A DNA stretch of 64,000 bases. Source: Actinomadura nitritigenes (GTDB taxonomy: Bacteria > Actinomycetota > Actinomycetes > Streptosporangiales > Streptosporangiaceae). This document shows positions 7,487-15,977 of this stretch, one piece after another. The notes beneath the pieces are model-generated. The model was not told where the DNA came from. It worked only from the letters and a program-made list of their open reading frames with translations, and ran no database searches. Position numbers and translations under genes: made by a program. How positions within the stretch are numbered: position 1 is the first letter of the stretch; each line of letters opens with the position of its first letter. The stretch is from NCBI RefSeq assembly GCF_017573545.1, contig NZ_JAGEOK010000002.1, positions 1 through 64,000 on the forward strand, written 5' to 3'.

Positions 7487-8754
7487 CCCGGCCGGACTTC
7501 CGGCGGCTGATCATCGGCCAGACCGTGTCAGCGCTCGGCGACTGGATGGGCACGCTCGCGCTCATGTACTTCGTGCTGGAGCTGAGCGGGTCGACGACGG
7601 CGGTCGGCGGGGTGCTGGTGCTGCGGCTGCTGCCGTCCGCGCTGGGCGCCCCGGTCGCCGCGCGGGTGGTGACGCGCTGGCGGCGGCGCAGCGTGATGCT
7701 GACGTCCGACCTGATCAGGGTCGGGATGGCGGTGGCGCTGCCGGTGGTGCCGGGGCTGTGGTGGGTGTACTTCTGGGCCTTCATGATCGAGGTCGTGGGG
7801 CTGGTGTTCCTGCCGGCCCGGGACGCGGCGATCCCGTTCCTGATCGGGGAGGGCCGGGAGGAGGGGAAGGACGACCACGACACCGGCACGCTGGAGCTGG
7901 CGAACGGGATCACGATGGCCACCTCGTACGGGATGATCCCGTTCGGCGCGGGGATGTTCGGGCTGATCCTGTGGATCTCGGAGCAGGCGGGCTGGGGCGG
8001 CCACTGGCGGTACGTGCTGGTGTTCTGGCTGGACGCGCTGACGTACCTGGCGTCGTGGCTGGCGGTGCGGGGGATCCCGGACCTCGGGCCGGGGCCGGGC
8101 GAGAAGCTGGCGATGGAGCGGGACGAGCGGGAGGCGGGCGAGAAGCACGGCTTCGTCAACGGGCTGAAGCTGCGGGTGGTGCGGAGCGTGCTGCCGGGGA
8201 TCGCGGTGGTGGCGCTGGGCCTGGGCGCGCTGTTCTCGCTGGGCGTGGTGTTCGTGAAGGGCGTGATCAACGCGGGGCAGATCGGGTTCGGGGCGCTGGT
8301 GGTGTGCTTCGGGGTCGGGGCGGTGGTGGGGCTGCTGCTCCTGCACCGCAAGACGGGAAGCCTGCTGACGCAGGTCCGGGTGGCGACGGCGGTGCAGGGG
8401 GTGGTGATCGCGTCGATGGGCGGGCTGGCGTCCAAGCCGTGGTCGTTCGCCGGGGCGGTGCTGTTCGGCGCGGCGGCGACGAGCGCGCTGGTGGGCGGGA
8501 TCACGTACCTGCAGGAGAGCCTGGGCGGGGTGGACCGGAACCTGGCGCTGACCGCCTTCCACGCGGTGCTGCGGTTCGGGCTGGCGCTGGCGGCGCTGCT
8601 GGCGGGCGGCGCCGCCGACCTCCTGAAGGAGGCCGGCGCGCGGCCGCTGGGCATGGTCCCCGCCCAGTTCGTGCTGATGATGTCCGGCCTGGTGGTGCTG
8701 GCCGGCACCTTCCTGATCCGCGCCCCGAAGGCGCGGGAGCCGGCCGCTACCTGA
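7465..8754 (+). CDS. MFS transporter (EntS/MFS_3-like)
   Basis: Protein of 429 residues. ATG 7465 is preferred over GTG 7450 because GGACGGA is about seven bases upstream. Twelve hydrophobic segments are visible, with the MFS_3 opening (FRRLIIGQTVSALGDWMGTLA) and a long cytoplasmic loop around residues 205-230 rich in Glu/Lys. Family members export siderophores, lipids or drugs by proton antiport. The 22-bp overlap with the GT4 gene suggests joint translation, so a role with a glycolipid or related product is possible but not shown. It converges on the next gene with an 8-bp overlap. Confidence 0.8.
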   Translation: MAFKEQLTRPDFRRLIIGQTVSALGDWMGTLALMYFVLELSGSTTAVGGVLVLRLLPSALGAPVAARVVTRWRRRSVMLTSDLIRVGMAVALPVVPGLWWVYFWAFMIEVVGLVFLPARDAAIPFLIGEGREEGKDDHDTGTLELANGITMATSYGMIPFGAGMFGLILWISEQAGWGGHWRYVLVFWLDALTYLASWLAVRGIPDLGPGPGEKLAMERDEREAGEKHGFVNGLKLRVVRSVLPGIAVVALGLGALFSLGVVFVKGVINAGQIGFGALVVCFGVGAVVGLLLLHRKTGSLLTQVRVATAVQGVVIASMGGLASKPWSFAGAVLFGAAATSALVGGITYLQESLGGVDRNLALTAFHAVLRFGLALAALLAGGAADLLKEAGARPLGMVPAQFVLMMSGLVVLAGTFLIRAPKAREPAAT

Positions 8755-10219
8755 CCGGGACGGCCTCGGACGGCGCGTCCTCCAGCGGCTGCTCCGCCTC
8801 GCCGCGGGTGTTGGCGGCCCGCAGCGCGACGACCGCGGCGGCGGCGAGGAAGATGCTGCAGGCGAGCAGGGCGCGGGAGAACCCGCCGGTCAGCGCGTCC
8901 GGCATCGGCCTGCGGTCGGCGACCAGGTCGTGGGTGCGGGCGGTGGCCAGCGCGGAGAAGATCGCGAGGCCGAGCGCGCCGCCGAGCTGCTGCGAGGCGT
9001 TGAGCAGCGCGGCGGCGATGCCCGCCCGGTCCGGGGCGACGTTGGCGTTGGCGGCCGTGGTGATCGACACGAACGCCAGGCCGAGCCCGAGGGAGGCGAC
9101 CATGAGGCCGGGCAGCAGGTCGGTGAGGTAGGCGCCGTCCACCGGGATGCGCGACAGCCAGAAGACGCCGCCGCCCGCGAGCAGCAGCCCGGCGACCATC
9201 ACGGGGCGGGTGCCGATCCGGGCCAGCAGCTGCGAGGAGATCCCGGCGGCGATGCCGACGCCGAAGCAGAGCGGCAGGTAGGCCGAGCCCGTCTTCATGG
9301 GCGAGTAGCCGAGGACGTTCTCCATGTAGAGGCTGAGGAAGAAGAACATCGAGCTGATCCCGGCGACGGCCACCAGCATCGCGACGTCGGCGGCGCCGAG
9401 CCCGCGGATCCGGAAGATCGACAGGGGCAGCAGCGGGTTGCGGCCGCGCTGCTCGTTGAGCAGGAACGCCAGCAGGATCACCACGGCGCCGGCGAGGCCG
9501 CCGACGGTGCGGGCCGCGCCCCAGCCGACGTCCGGCGCCTTGACGATCGTGTAGACGAGCAGCAGCATCCCGGCGGTGACGAGGACGGCGCCGAGGAAGT
9601 CGAAGTCGGCGAGCCGCGCGCTGCGCCGGTCGCCCTCGACCAGCAGGAACAGTCCCGCGATCACGATCACGCAGACCGGCACGTTCACGAGCATCACCCA
9701 GCGCCAGCCGGGGCCGTCGGTGAGCAGCCCGCCGAGCAGCACGCCCGCGGCGGACGCGCCGCCGGCGACGCCGCCCCACACGCCGAGCGCCTTGCCGCGG
9801 TCGCCGCCCTCCTTGAAGGTGGTGGTGAGGATCGACAGGGTGCCGGGCAGCATCAGCGCCGCGCCGATGCCCTGCGCGAACCGGGCGCCGACCAGCATCC
9901 CGGACGTCTGCGCGAGGCCGCCGGTCACCGACGACAGCGAGAACAGGACGGTTCCCGCGACGACGATGCGGCGGCGGCCGAGCAGGTCGGCGAGGCGCCC
10001 GCCGAGCAGCATGAACCCGCCGTAGGTGAGCAGGTATCCGGACGGCACCCACTGCAGGTCCTGGACGGAGAAGTCCAGGTCCTTGCGCATCGCGGGCAGC
10101 GCCACGTTGACGATCGAGGCGTCGATGAAGTCCAGGAACGCGATCGCGCACAGCAGCGTCAGGGTGATCTTGCCGCGCCCGGTCGCGAGAAAGGACGGGC
10201 GGGCGTCCGTTGTCGCCAT
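8747..10219 (-). CDS. MFS transporter, DHA2 (EmrB/QacA) family
   Basis: Protein of 490 residues. Of two in-frame ATGs six bases apart, the downstream one (10219) is chosen because GGAG then sits six bases away rather than touching the start codon. Fourteen hydrophobic segments. Hallmarks: ALPAMRKDLDFS with WVPSGYLLTYG in helix 1-2, GRLADLLGRRR loop 2-3 motif, and GPGWRWVMLVNVPV of motif C/loop 5-6. DHA2 pumps export drugs and lipophilic compounds using the proton gradient. Fifteen bases after the hemerythrin gene on the same strand, so the two are probably one transcript, possibly under the divergent ECF41 sigma factor. Confidence 0.88.
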   Translation of the reverse strand: MATTDARPSFLATGRGKITLTLLCAIAFLDFIDASIVNVALPAMRKDLDFSVQDLQWVPSGYLLTYGGFMLLGGRLADLLGRRRIVVAGTVLFSLSSVTGGLAQTSGMLVGARFAQGIGAALMLPGTLSILTTTFKEGGDRGKALGVWGGVAGGASAAGVLLGGLLTDGPGWRWVMLVNVPVCVIVIAGLFLLVEGDRRSARLADFDFLGAVLVTAGMLLLVYTIVKAPDVGWGAARTVGGLAGAVVILLAFLLNEQRGRNPLLPLSIFRIRGLGAADVAMLVAVAGISSMFFFLSLYMENVLGYSPMKTGSAYLPLCFGVGIAAGISSQLLARIGTRPVMVAGLLLAGGGVFWLSRIPVDGAYLTDLLPGLMVASLGLGLAFVSITTAANANVAPDRAGIAAALLNASQQLGGALGLAIFSALATARTHDLVADRRPMPDALTGGFSRALLACSIFLAAAAVVALRAANTRGEAEQPLEDAPSEAVPVR

Positions 10220-10234
10220 GGTCATCTCCAGGTC

Positions 10235-10897
10235 TCAGGCGCTCGCCGGCGTCTGCCAGCGGGGCGCGCGTTCGTAGCGGGGCCGCCAGACGGCCCGGTA
10301 CAGCAGCCGGACGGGCGGCGGGACGATGCCGAGGACCTTGCGGCGCGTCTCGTCCTCGGCGCCGTCGAGCAGCCAGGGGAAGAAGCTCGCGGCGCCGCTC
10401 ATGCCGAGCTTGCTGCGCTGCTCGGCGCCGAAGGCGTCCCACTCCTTCCCGGTCATCAGCTTCTGGACGAGCGGGAGCGCCAGCTCCTCCTCGTGGTCGC
10501 AGTGCGCGGTGAGGCCCTGCGCGAGTTCCGCCGCGCGCGCGGCGAGCACCTCGGCGGGCGAGGACGCCTTGATCGCGGCGTCGACACCGTCCAGCAGCCC
10601 ATCGAGGGAGTTGTGCTCGGCCTCCATCTGCTCGAGGACGGCGGTGTCGGCGACCCGGTCTTTCAGGACGGGCCACAGGTGCGTGTCCTCGGCGGTGTGG
10701 TGGACGTGCAGGAACGTGCTGAAGCGGTCCCAGCCGGCGCGGAGCGCGGCGCCGGGGACGTCCCCGGCCTCGGCCATGGCGACGAGCCGGTCGAGGTCGC
10801 GCTGGAAGGCGTCGTGGACGGCGTACATGAACGAGACGTCGATCTGGTCGCGCGGGACGGATCGCGTCCCCGTGCCTGGTCGCGTGGTGCGGCTCAT
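10235..10897 (-). CDS. Hemerythrin (HHE) domain protein
   Basis: Protein of 220 residues from ATG 10897, with AGGGGG eight bases upstream. Two HHE repeats of a four-helix bundle provide di-iron ligands: a first His in AVHDAF, HVHHTAEDTHLWP (His cluster plus Glu), EAEHNSLD, and AHCDHEEELALP. Such proteins bind O2, NO or peroxide at a di-iron centre and act in redox or nitrosative stress responses in the cytoplasm. The C-terminal 60 residues (PWLLDGAEDE onward) are a family-specific extension. It is divergent from the ECF41 gene and both starts are flanked by TGTCACA boxes. Confidence 0.85.
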   Translation of the reverse strand: MSRTTRPGTGTRSVPRDQIDVSFMYAVHDAFQRDLDRLVAMAEAGDVPGAALRAGWDRFSTFLHVHHTAEDTHLWPVLKDRVADTAVLEQMEAEHNSLDGLLDGVDAAIKASSPAEVLAARAAELAQGLTAHCDHEEELALPLVQKLMTGKEWDAFGAEQRSKLGMSGAASFFPWLLDGAEDETRRKVLGIVPPPVRLLYRAVWRPRYERAPRWQTPASA

Positions 10898-10969
10898 GGG
10901 TTTGGCCCCCTAGTGTCTTGCCGGGATTGACCCGTTCTCGCCACCAAAGAGGGACGGCGGGCCGGCGAG

Positions 10970-11026
10970 TGTGACACCGGGCGGCCGGGATGAGGCTCAC
11001 ATCACAGTTCAGGGGCGGATGTCACA
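10970..11026. promoter_or_regulatory. Paired TGTCACA boxes between hemerythrin and ECF41 genes
   Basis: TGTGACA at 10970-10976 (TGTCACA on the minus strand, pointing to the hemerythrin gene) and TGTCACA at 11020-11026 (plus strand, pointing to the sigma gene). From memory, the reported ECF41 -35 element is TGTCACA. A CGTC follows the minus-strand box after 13 bases, and a CGAC follows the plus-strand box after 12, whereas the spacing I recall is about 16. The -10 match is therefore uncertain. Confidence 0.45.
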
Positions 11027-11076
11027 CTTTCGGGGGTGCGACCCCTCTAGGGGGCGAGCGCACAGGAGGTCGACCC

Positions 11077-11985
11077 ATGCCAGAAGGCACCGCCGAGGAC
11101 ACCGCGACGCGGGTGTTCGCCGATCATCGGGAGCTGCTGTTCTCGGTCGTCTACAACATGCTCGGAAGCGTCGCCGACACCGAGGACGTGCTGCAGGACG
11201 CGTGGCTGGCATGGGCGGCCAGGCACGGCGACGGCACCGCGGAGGAGATCGGGAACCCGCGGGCGTACCTGGTGCGGATCGCGGTGAACACCGCCCTGGC
11301 CCGGCAGGCGCTGATCAGCCGCCGCCGCGAGACGTACGTGGGGCCGTGGCTGCCCGAGCCGCTGGTCAGCGACGCGGGCGCGGACGACTCGGCGGAGCGG
11401 ACCGAGGCGGTGTCGATGGCGCTGCTGGTCGTGCTGGAGACGCTGACGCCGCTGGAGCGGGCCGTCTTCGTGCTGAACGAGGTGTTCGGGTACCCGCACA
11501 CGGAGATCGCGACGATCCTGGACCGCAGCCCGTCGGCCGTCCGGCAGCTGGCGCACCGGGCCCGCGAGCACGTGCACGCGCGCCGTCCCCGCTTCCAGGC
11601 CGACCCGAAGGTGCAGCGGCAGGTGACCGAGCGGTTCCTGCGGGCGGCGCTGGGCGGCGACATCGAGGACCTGATGCGGCTGCTCGCGCCGGACGTGACG
11701 CTCTGGACCGACGGCGGCGGCAAGGCCCGGCCGGCGGCGCTGCGCCCGATCCAGGGCGCCGACCGGGTCGCCCGGACGATCACGGGCGGGACCGGGAGGG
11801 AGCGGTGGCCGCTGGAGATCCGGTACCGCACCGTCAACGGCGACCCGTCCGCGGTGCTGTTCGACAACGACGACGCGCCGTTCGGCGTGATGGTGCTCGA
11901 CCTCGCCCCGGACGGCGACCGGATCCGCGGCATCTACGCGGTCACCAATCCGGACAAGCTCACCCACATCGACGAGCACCGCTGA
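11077..11985 (+). CDS. ECF41-type RNA polymerase sigma factor
   Basis: Protein of 302 residues from ATG 11077, with AGGAGG seven bases upstream. Sigma region 2 spans about 10-80 (LLFSVVYNMLGSVADTEDVLQ), region 4 about 120-170 (PLERAVFVLNEVFGYPHTEIA). An SnoaL-like NTF2-fold C-terminal extension of about 120 residues follows. Diagnostic ECF41 motifs are present: YVGPWLPEPL in the linker and NPDKL near the C-terminus. In studied ECF41 factors the fused domain modulates sigma activity in place of an anti-sigma factor. None is encoded beside it here. Likely targets are itself and the divergent hemerythrin/MFS genes. Confidence 0.92.
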   Translation: MPEGTAEDTATRVFADHRELLFSVVYNMLGSVADTEDVLQDAWLAWAARHGDGTAEEIGNPRAYLVRIAVNTALARQALISRRRETYVGPWLPEPLVSDAGADDSAERTEAVSMALLVVLETLTPLERAVFVLNEVFGYPHTEIATILDRSPSAVRQLAHRAREHVHARRPRFQADPKVQRQVTERFLRAALGGDIEDLMRLLAPDVTLWTDGGGKARPAALRPIQGADRVARTITGGTGRERWPLEIRYRTVNGDPSAVLFDNDDAPFGVMVLDLAPDGDRIRGIYAVTNPDKLTHIDEHR

Positions 11986-12013
11986 GAGACGCGGTCCGCT
12001 GAGAGACGCGGTC
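11980..12013 (+). repeat. Tandem 17-bp duplication across the ECF41 stop codon
   Basis: CGCTGAGAGACGCGGTC occurs twice head to tail (11980-11996 and 11997-12013). The first copy contains the TGA stop of the sigma gene, so the stop region is duplicated; the coding sequence is not changed. Confidence 0.85.
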
Positions 12014-12041
12014 CGCCGCCGAGGGCCGCGGCGGCGGACCG
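12009..12041 (+). terminator. Strong hairpin after the ECF41 gene
   Basis: Perfect 12-bp stem CGGTCCGCCGCC/GGCGGCGGACCG with a nine-base loop, followed by a pyrimidine-rich TCCCCCTTCC. No uridine run, which is common in actinomycete terminators. Confidence 0.65.
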
Positions 12042-12191
12042 TCCCCCTTCCCGGCCCGTCCCCTCCCCCCGGGCGGCCCCCGAGCGGCTCGGGCCCGGCT
12101 CCGGGTGCCGATTCGGGCAGGCCAGCCTGGGTAGGGGGTCAGCGCGATCTTTCGCGGCCCGGAGGCGCCGGGCGCGGATCGCCCGACCGTT

Positions 12192-13082
12192 ATGAGCATT
12201 CTCGGGATGATCTTCGCCGTGGCGGCGGCCGCGTTCACCGGACTCGGCTTCGTCGCCCAGCAGCATGCCGCCTACCGGGAGCCGCTGGAGGAGATGCTGC
12301 ACCCGCGGCTGCTGCTGCACCTGCTGCGCAGCCGGCTCTGGCTGGCCGGCATCGGCACCATGATCGTCGGGCAGGTGCTGTTCGCGGTGGCGCTGAACCT
12401 GGCCGACATCGCCGAGGTGGAGCCGCTGCTGGCGAGCAACCTCATCTTCGCGCTGGTCGCCGCGCACCTGATCTACCGGGAGCGGCTCGGCCGCGCCGAG
12501 TGGCAGGGCGCGCTCCTGTTCACCGCCGGCGTCGTGCTGTTCCTGACGATCGGGGAGCCGCACGGCGGCACCGAGCCGAGCACCGTGTCCCCGCGCTGGC
12601 TCGCCGGCGCGGTGGTGATCGGCCTGGTCGGGCTGCTGACGATCGCCGGCCAGCACCGCGACCTGCGGGTCCGCGCGATCACCCTGGCCTGCGCCGCCGG
12701 GCTTCTGTACGGCCTGCAGGACGCGCTGACCCGCAGCGTCCTGCTGCTGTTCGACCACGGGATCTGGCAGGCGGCCCGCGACTGGCAGCCCTACAGCCTG
12801 GTGCTGATCGGGGCGACCGCGCTGCTGTTCTCACAGAGCGCGTTCGACGCGGCGCCGCTGCGGATCTCGCTGCCCGCGACGACCGCCGCGGAACCGCTGA
12901 CCGGCATCGCGCTGAGCATCGTGGTCTTCGGGGAGCGGCTCCGGGTGTCGGTGGGCAGCCTGGCGCTGGAGGCGATCGGTCTCGCCGCCATGGTCGCCGG
13001 GATCATCGTCCTCGGCCGGTCGCCCTATCTCGGGAAGCCGGGCGACCGGGTGGGCGCGCGGAAGAACGAGGTGGAGTGCTGA
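12192..13082 (+). CDS. DMT-superfamily (EamA-like) membrane transporter, first of pair
   Basis: Protein of 296 residues with about ten hydrophobic helices and a two-fold repeat. N-terminus MSILGMIFAVAAAAFTGLGF; a second half begins near residue 155. The conserved helix-3/4 region (AEVEPLLASNLIFALVAAHL) fits the small actinobacterial DMT group. The substrate is unknown; relatives move amino acids, nucleosides or other metabolites. No strong ribosome-binding site lies upstream of ATG 12192. Its TGA overlaps the ATG of the next transporter by one base, so the two are coupled and may act as a heterodimer. Confidence 0.75.
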   Translation: MSILGMIFAVAAAAFTGLGFVAQQHAAYREPLEEMLHPRLLLHLLRSRLWLAGIGTMIVGQVLFAVALNLADIAEVEPLLASNLIFALVAAHLIYRERLGRAEWQGALLFTAGVVLFLTIGEPHGGTEPSTVSPRWLAGAVVIGLVGLLTIAGQHRDLRVRAITLACAAGLLYGLQDALTRSVLLLFDHGIWQAARDWQPYSLVLIGATALLFSQSAFDAAPLRISLPATTAAEPLTGIALSIVVFGERLRVSVGSLALEAIGLAAMVAGIIVLGRSPYLGKPGDRVGARKNEVEC

Positions 13083-13978
13083 TGCTCTCGGTGCTGTTCG
13101 CGGTGCTCGCCGCCGCCGCCAACGCACTGGCATCGGTGCTCCAGCGGCAGGTCGCCAAGGGCGCGCCGGACGAGCACACGTTCCGGCCCTCGCTGATCCT
13201 CGACCTGCTGCGCCGGCCGGAGTGGCTCGGCGGGATCGGCGCGCTCATCGCCGCGTTCCTGCTCCAGGCCGCCGCGCTGGACCGGGCCGGGCTGGCGCTG
13301 GTCCAGCCGCTGCTGGCGGCGGAGCTGCCGTTCACGATGCTGCTGCTCGGCTGGCTGGTGCCCGGAGCCTTCCGCAGCGTGCCGTGGGCGTCGGTCGGCG
13401 CGCTCACCGCCGGGCTCGCGGCGCTGCTCACCGCCGCCTCGCCGTCGGAGGGTCCGGGCCGTCCCGACGCGCTCGGCTGGGCGATCGCCACCGGCGCGAC
13501 GGCGGGCCTCGCAGCCGGACTGATCATGGCCGCCTGGATCGTCAGCGGGCCGCTGCGCGCCGTCCTGCTGGGCATGACGACGTCCCTGGGGTTCGCGCTC
13601 ACCGCCGCCTACATGAAGACGGCCACCCAGACGATCACCGACTCGGGGCTCGGCGCCGCCTTCACGTCCTGGGAGCTGTACGCGATGGTCGCGACGGGCG
13701 TCGCCAGCCTGATCCTGCTGCAGATGGCGCTGGCCAGCGGCACCCTGGTCGTGGTGCAGCCCGCGCTCACGGTGACCGACCCGGTCGCGAGCATCTGCCT
13801 GGGCGTGTTCCTGTTCGACGAGCACATCCGCACCGGCGGCTGGATCGCGCTGGAGCTCGCCGGGATCGCGCTGATCCTCGTCGGCAGCATCGGGATCGCC
13901 CGCTGCCCGGTGCTGCACGAGCAGCACACCGTCAGCCGAGCGCCGCGCAGACCGCGCGCTCGGCGGGTTCGGCGCTGA
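13082..13978 (+). CDS. DMT-superfamily (EamA-like) membrane transporter, second of pair
   Basis: Protein of 298 residues whose ATG 13082 shares one base with the previous stop (TGATG). About ten hydrophobic helices; the layout matches its neighbour (LVQPLLAAELPFTMLL corresponds to EVEPLLASNLIFALVA), so they are diverged paralogues. The Arg-rich tail (RAPRRPRARRVRR) is encoded in the 47-bp convergent overlap with the glycosyltransferase gene. Substrate unknown; a role in export linked to the neighbouring envelope genes is only a guess. Confidence 0.75.
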   Translation: MLSVLFAVLAAAANALASVLQRQVAKGAPDEHTFRPSLILDLLRRPEWLGGIGALIAAFLLQAAALDRAGLALVQPLLAAELPFTMLLLGWLVPGAFRSVPWASVGALTAGLAALLTAASPSEGPGRPDALGWAIATGATAGLAAGLIMAAWIVSGPLRAVLLGMTTSLGFALTAAYMKTATQTITDSGLGAAFTSWELYAMVATGVASLILLQMALASGTLVVVQPALTVTDPVASICLGVFLFDEHIRTGGWIALELAGIALILVGSIGIARCPVLHEQHTVSRAPRRPRARRVRR

Positions 13979-15029
13979 ACAGCGCATCGACCCGCGCGGC
14001 GCGGGTGCGGCGCAGCGCGCCGTCCTTCAGCCGGTCCAGCGCCTCGACCAGCTCGGCGGGCGAGTGCGCGTAGACGCTGAGACCGCCGCGCGCCATGGCC
14101 CGCGCCCCGTCGCGGCCGTGGCCCGGGATCGGCCGGTAAGAGATCACCGGCAGCCCGCACGCGAACGCCTCCCGGCACGTCATCCCCGCGGCGTTGTCGA
14201 CCAGCGCGTACGCGCCCGCCATCAGCTCCGCGACGTCGTCGCGCCAGCCGAGGGCGGGGGCCAGCCCGGTGCCGAGGATGCGGCGGCGCAGGTGCCCGTT
14301 CCGCCCGCACAGCACGACGGGCCGGTACCGTCCGGACGCCGACAGCACGCCGGCCGCCTCCACCACCCGCCCGACGCCCCACGCGCCCGCCGAGATCAGC
14401 ACGACCGGCTCGTCCGGCCCCGCTCCGGACGCCCTGCGCAGCCGCTCGCGGCCCTCCCGGACGTCGGGACGGTGGAACTCGGGCGGCACGAGCGGCGCGC
14501 ACATGCTCGCGGGACGTCCCGTCGCGGCCGTCACCGCCCGCGCCGCCGCCTTGTCCGGGCACAGGTACCGGTCGTTGCCGGGATGCAGCCACATCCGGTG
14601 GACGGCGAAGTCGGTGACCAGCACCAGGGACGGCGCGTCCAGTCCTCCGGCACCGCGCAGCCGGCCGGCGGCCTGCGCGGCGACGTGGAAGGTCGACACG
14701 ACGGCGTCCGGCGGGACTTCCCGGACGCGCCGGTGGAGCCGCGCGGCGATCAGCGCGGTCAGCGGTGAAGGCGGCGGCGGGCGCAGCGGCCCGGGCCGCC
14801 GGGAGACGAAGAACGCCCGGTAGACCGCCGCGTAGAGCCACGGCGCGGACCGGATCGCCCCCGCGTAGGCGCGGCGCAGGGCGTGCCCGAGCCGCAGCGG
14901 CACGAGGTCCAGCACGTCCACCACGGAGACCTCGACCCCGTGCGGGGCGAGCCGCCGCCCGAGCTCGCCGGCGACCGCGTCATGACCCGCCCCCATGCCC
15001 GCTGTGAGAATTAAGAGCCGCTTGCCCAT
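13932..15029 (-). CDS. MGDG synthase-like glycosyltransferase (GT28-type fold)
   Basis: Protein of 365 residues. N-terminal domain begins with LLILTAGMGAGHDAVAGEL, the glycine/His loop of MGDG-synthase and MurG-like enzymes. VSTFHVAAQAAGRL and VLVTDFAVHRMWLHP follow as in DGD/UgtP-type proteins, then the C-terminal sugar-nucleotide half with LISAGAWGVG and a CGLPVISYRPIPGHG segment. Such enzymes add a hexose to diacylglycerol or another lipid acceptor at the cytoplasmic membrane. It overlaps the DMT gene by 47 bp at its 3' end and is divergent from a polysaccharide deacetylase with 31 bases between starts. Confidence 0.8.
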   Translation of the reverse strand: MGKRLLILTAGMGAGHDAVAGELGRRLAPHGVEVSVVDVLDLVPLRLGHALRRAYAGAIRSAPWLYAAVYRAFFVSRRPGPLRPPPPSPLTALIAARLHRRVREVPPDAVVSTFHVAAQAAGRLRGAGGLDAPSLVLVTDFAVHRMWLHPGNDRYLCPDKAAARAVTAATGRPASMCAPLVPPEFHRPDVREGRERLRRASGAGPDEPVVLISAGAWGVGRVVEAAGVLSASGRYRPVVLCGRNGHLRRRILGTGLAPALGWRDDVAELMAGAYALVDNAAGMTCREAFACGLPVISYRPIPGHGRDGARAMARGGLSVYAHSPAELVEALDRLKDGALRRTRAARVDALFSAEPAERAVCAALG

Positions 15030-15060
15030 TAGATGGGACCCCCCTGTGCAAGATGGTCAT

Positions 15061-15810
15061 GTGCACACACATTTCCGGGCGCGCCACGTCCCGGCCGCCG
15101 CGGTCGCCGGCCCCGTCGCCGGGGTCGCCGCGGTGCTGACGGCGCACGCCCTGCCCGCGGCGACCTGGCTGGCGCCGGTCCGCCGCTGGACGCCCCGGAT
15201 CGCCGGCCGCGGCTTCCCGGACCATGTCGCGCTGACGCTGGACGACGGCCCGGACGGCGCGTCCACACCGCTGTTCCTCGACGAGCTGGCCCGGCTCGGC
15301 TGCCGCGCGACGTTCTTCGTGCTCGGCTCGATGCTGCGCCGCCACCCGGACGTCGGGCGGCGCATCGCGGCCGAGGGCCACGAGCTCGGCGTGCACGGCT
15401 GGGACCACGACAACGCCCTGCTCACGCGGCCGGGGCGGGTGTCGGCGGAGATCGCCCGGACGGTCCGGACCGTCGAGGCGGTGTGCGGCGAGCGGCCTCG
15501 CTGGTACCGGCCGCCGTACGGGGCGCTGAGCGCCGAGGCGCTGCTGGCGGCGCGCCGCAACGGGCTGCGGCCGATCCTGTGGTCGGCGTGGGGGCGGGAC
15601 TGGACGGCGTCCGCGACGCCCGAGTCGGTGCTGGCGACGCTCTCGCCCGGCATCGCGGGCGGGGCGACGCTGCTGCTGCACGACAGCGACGTCACGTCCG
15701 CGCCGGGGGCGTGGAAGTCGTCGCTGGGGGCTCTGCCGAACGTGGTGGCGGTGTGCCGGTCCGCCGGGCTCACCGTGGGCCCTCTGCGCGATCACGGGAT
15801 TCCGGCCTGA
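15061..15810 (+). CDS. Polysaccharide deacetylase (NodB domain), secreted or anchored
   Basis: Protein of 249 residues starting at GTG 15061, preceded by AAGATGG; an upstream in-frame start would overlap the divergent gene. A hydrophobic signal/anchor lies at about 8-30. NodB motifs: TLDDGPDG (catalytic Asp pair), GVHGWDHDN (zinc His residues), RPPYGA, and LLLHDSD with the last catalytic His. These metal-dependent enzymes remove N-acetyl groups from peptidoglycan or other glycans outside the membrane. Divergent arrangement with a lipid glycosyltransferase suggests a shared envelope function; the substrate is not fixed by sequence. Confidence 0.82.
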   Translation: MHTHFRARHVPAAAVAGPVAGVAAVLTAHALPAATWLAPVRRWTPRIAGRGFPDHVALTLDDGPDGASTPLFLDELARLGCRATFFVLGSMLRRHPDVGRRIAAEGHELGVHGWDHDNALLTRPGRVSAEIARTVRTVEAVCGERPRWYRPPYGALSAEALLAARRNGLRPILWSAWGRDWTASATPESVLATLSPGIAGGATLLLHDSDVTSAPGAWKSSLGALPNVVAVCRSAGLTVGPLRDHGIPA

Positions 15811-15977
15811 CGGCCGTGTCCCCTGGCACCCCTGTCACACGGAATCTTCTGCCCCTGGGCGCCGCAGGTATGTGAACGGAACCGCCCGCCGTCACGTTTG
15901 CCCGCTTTGTGCGTTTCGCTCCCTGATTCACGGTTACAAGTCGTTGGGGGAGATTCTCCTATGGGGGAGGAGATGTC

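Noticed and set aside
7089..11000. A 1303-residue open frame on the minus strand
   Set aside because: It runs antisense through the MFS and hemerythrin genes in another frame, is Arg/Pro-rich without domains, and its codon pattern is a shadow of the real genes.
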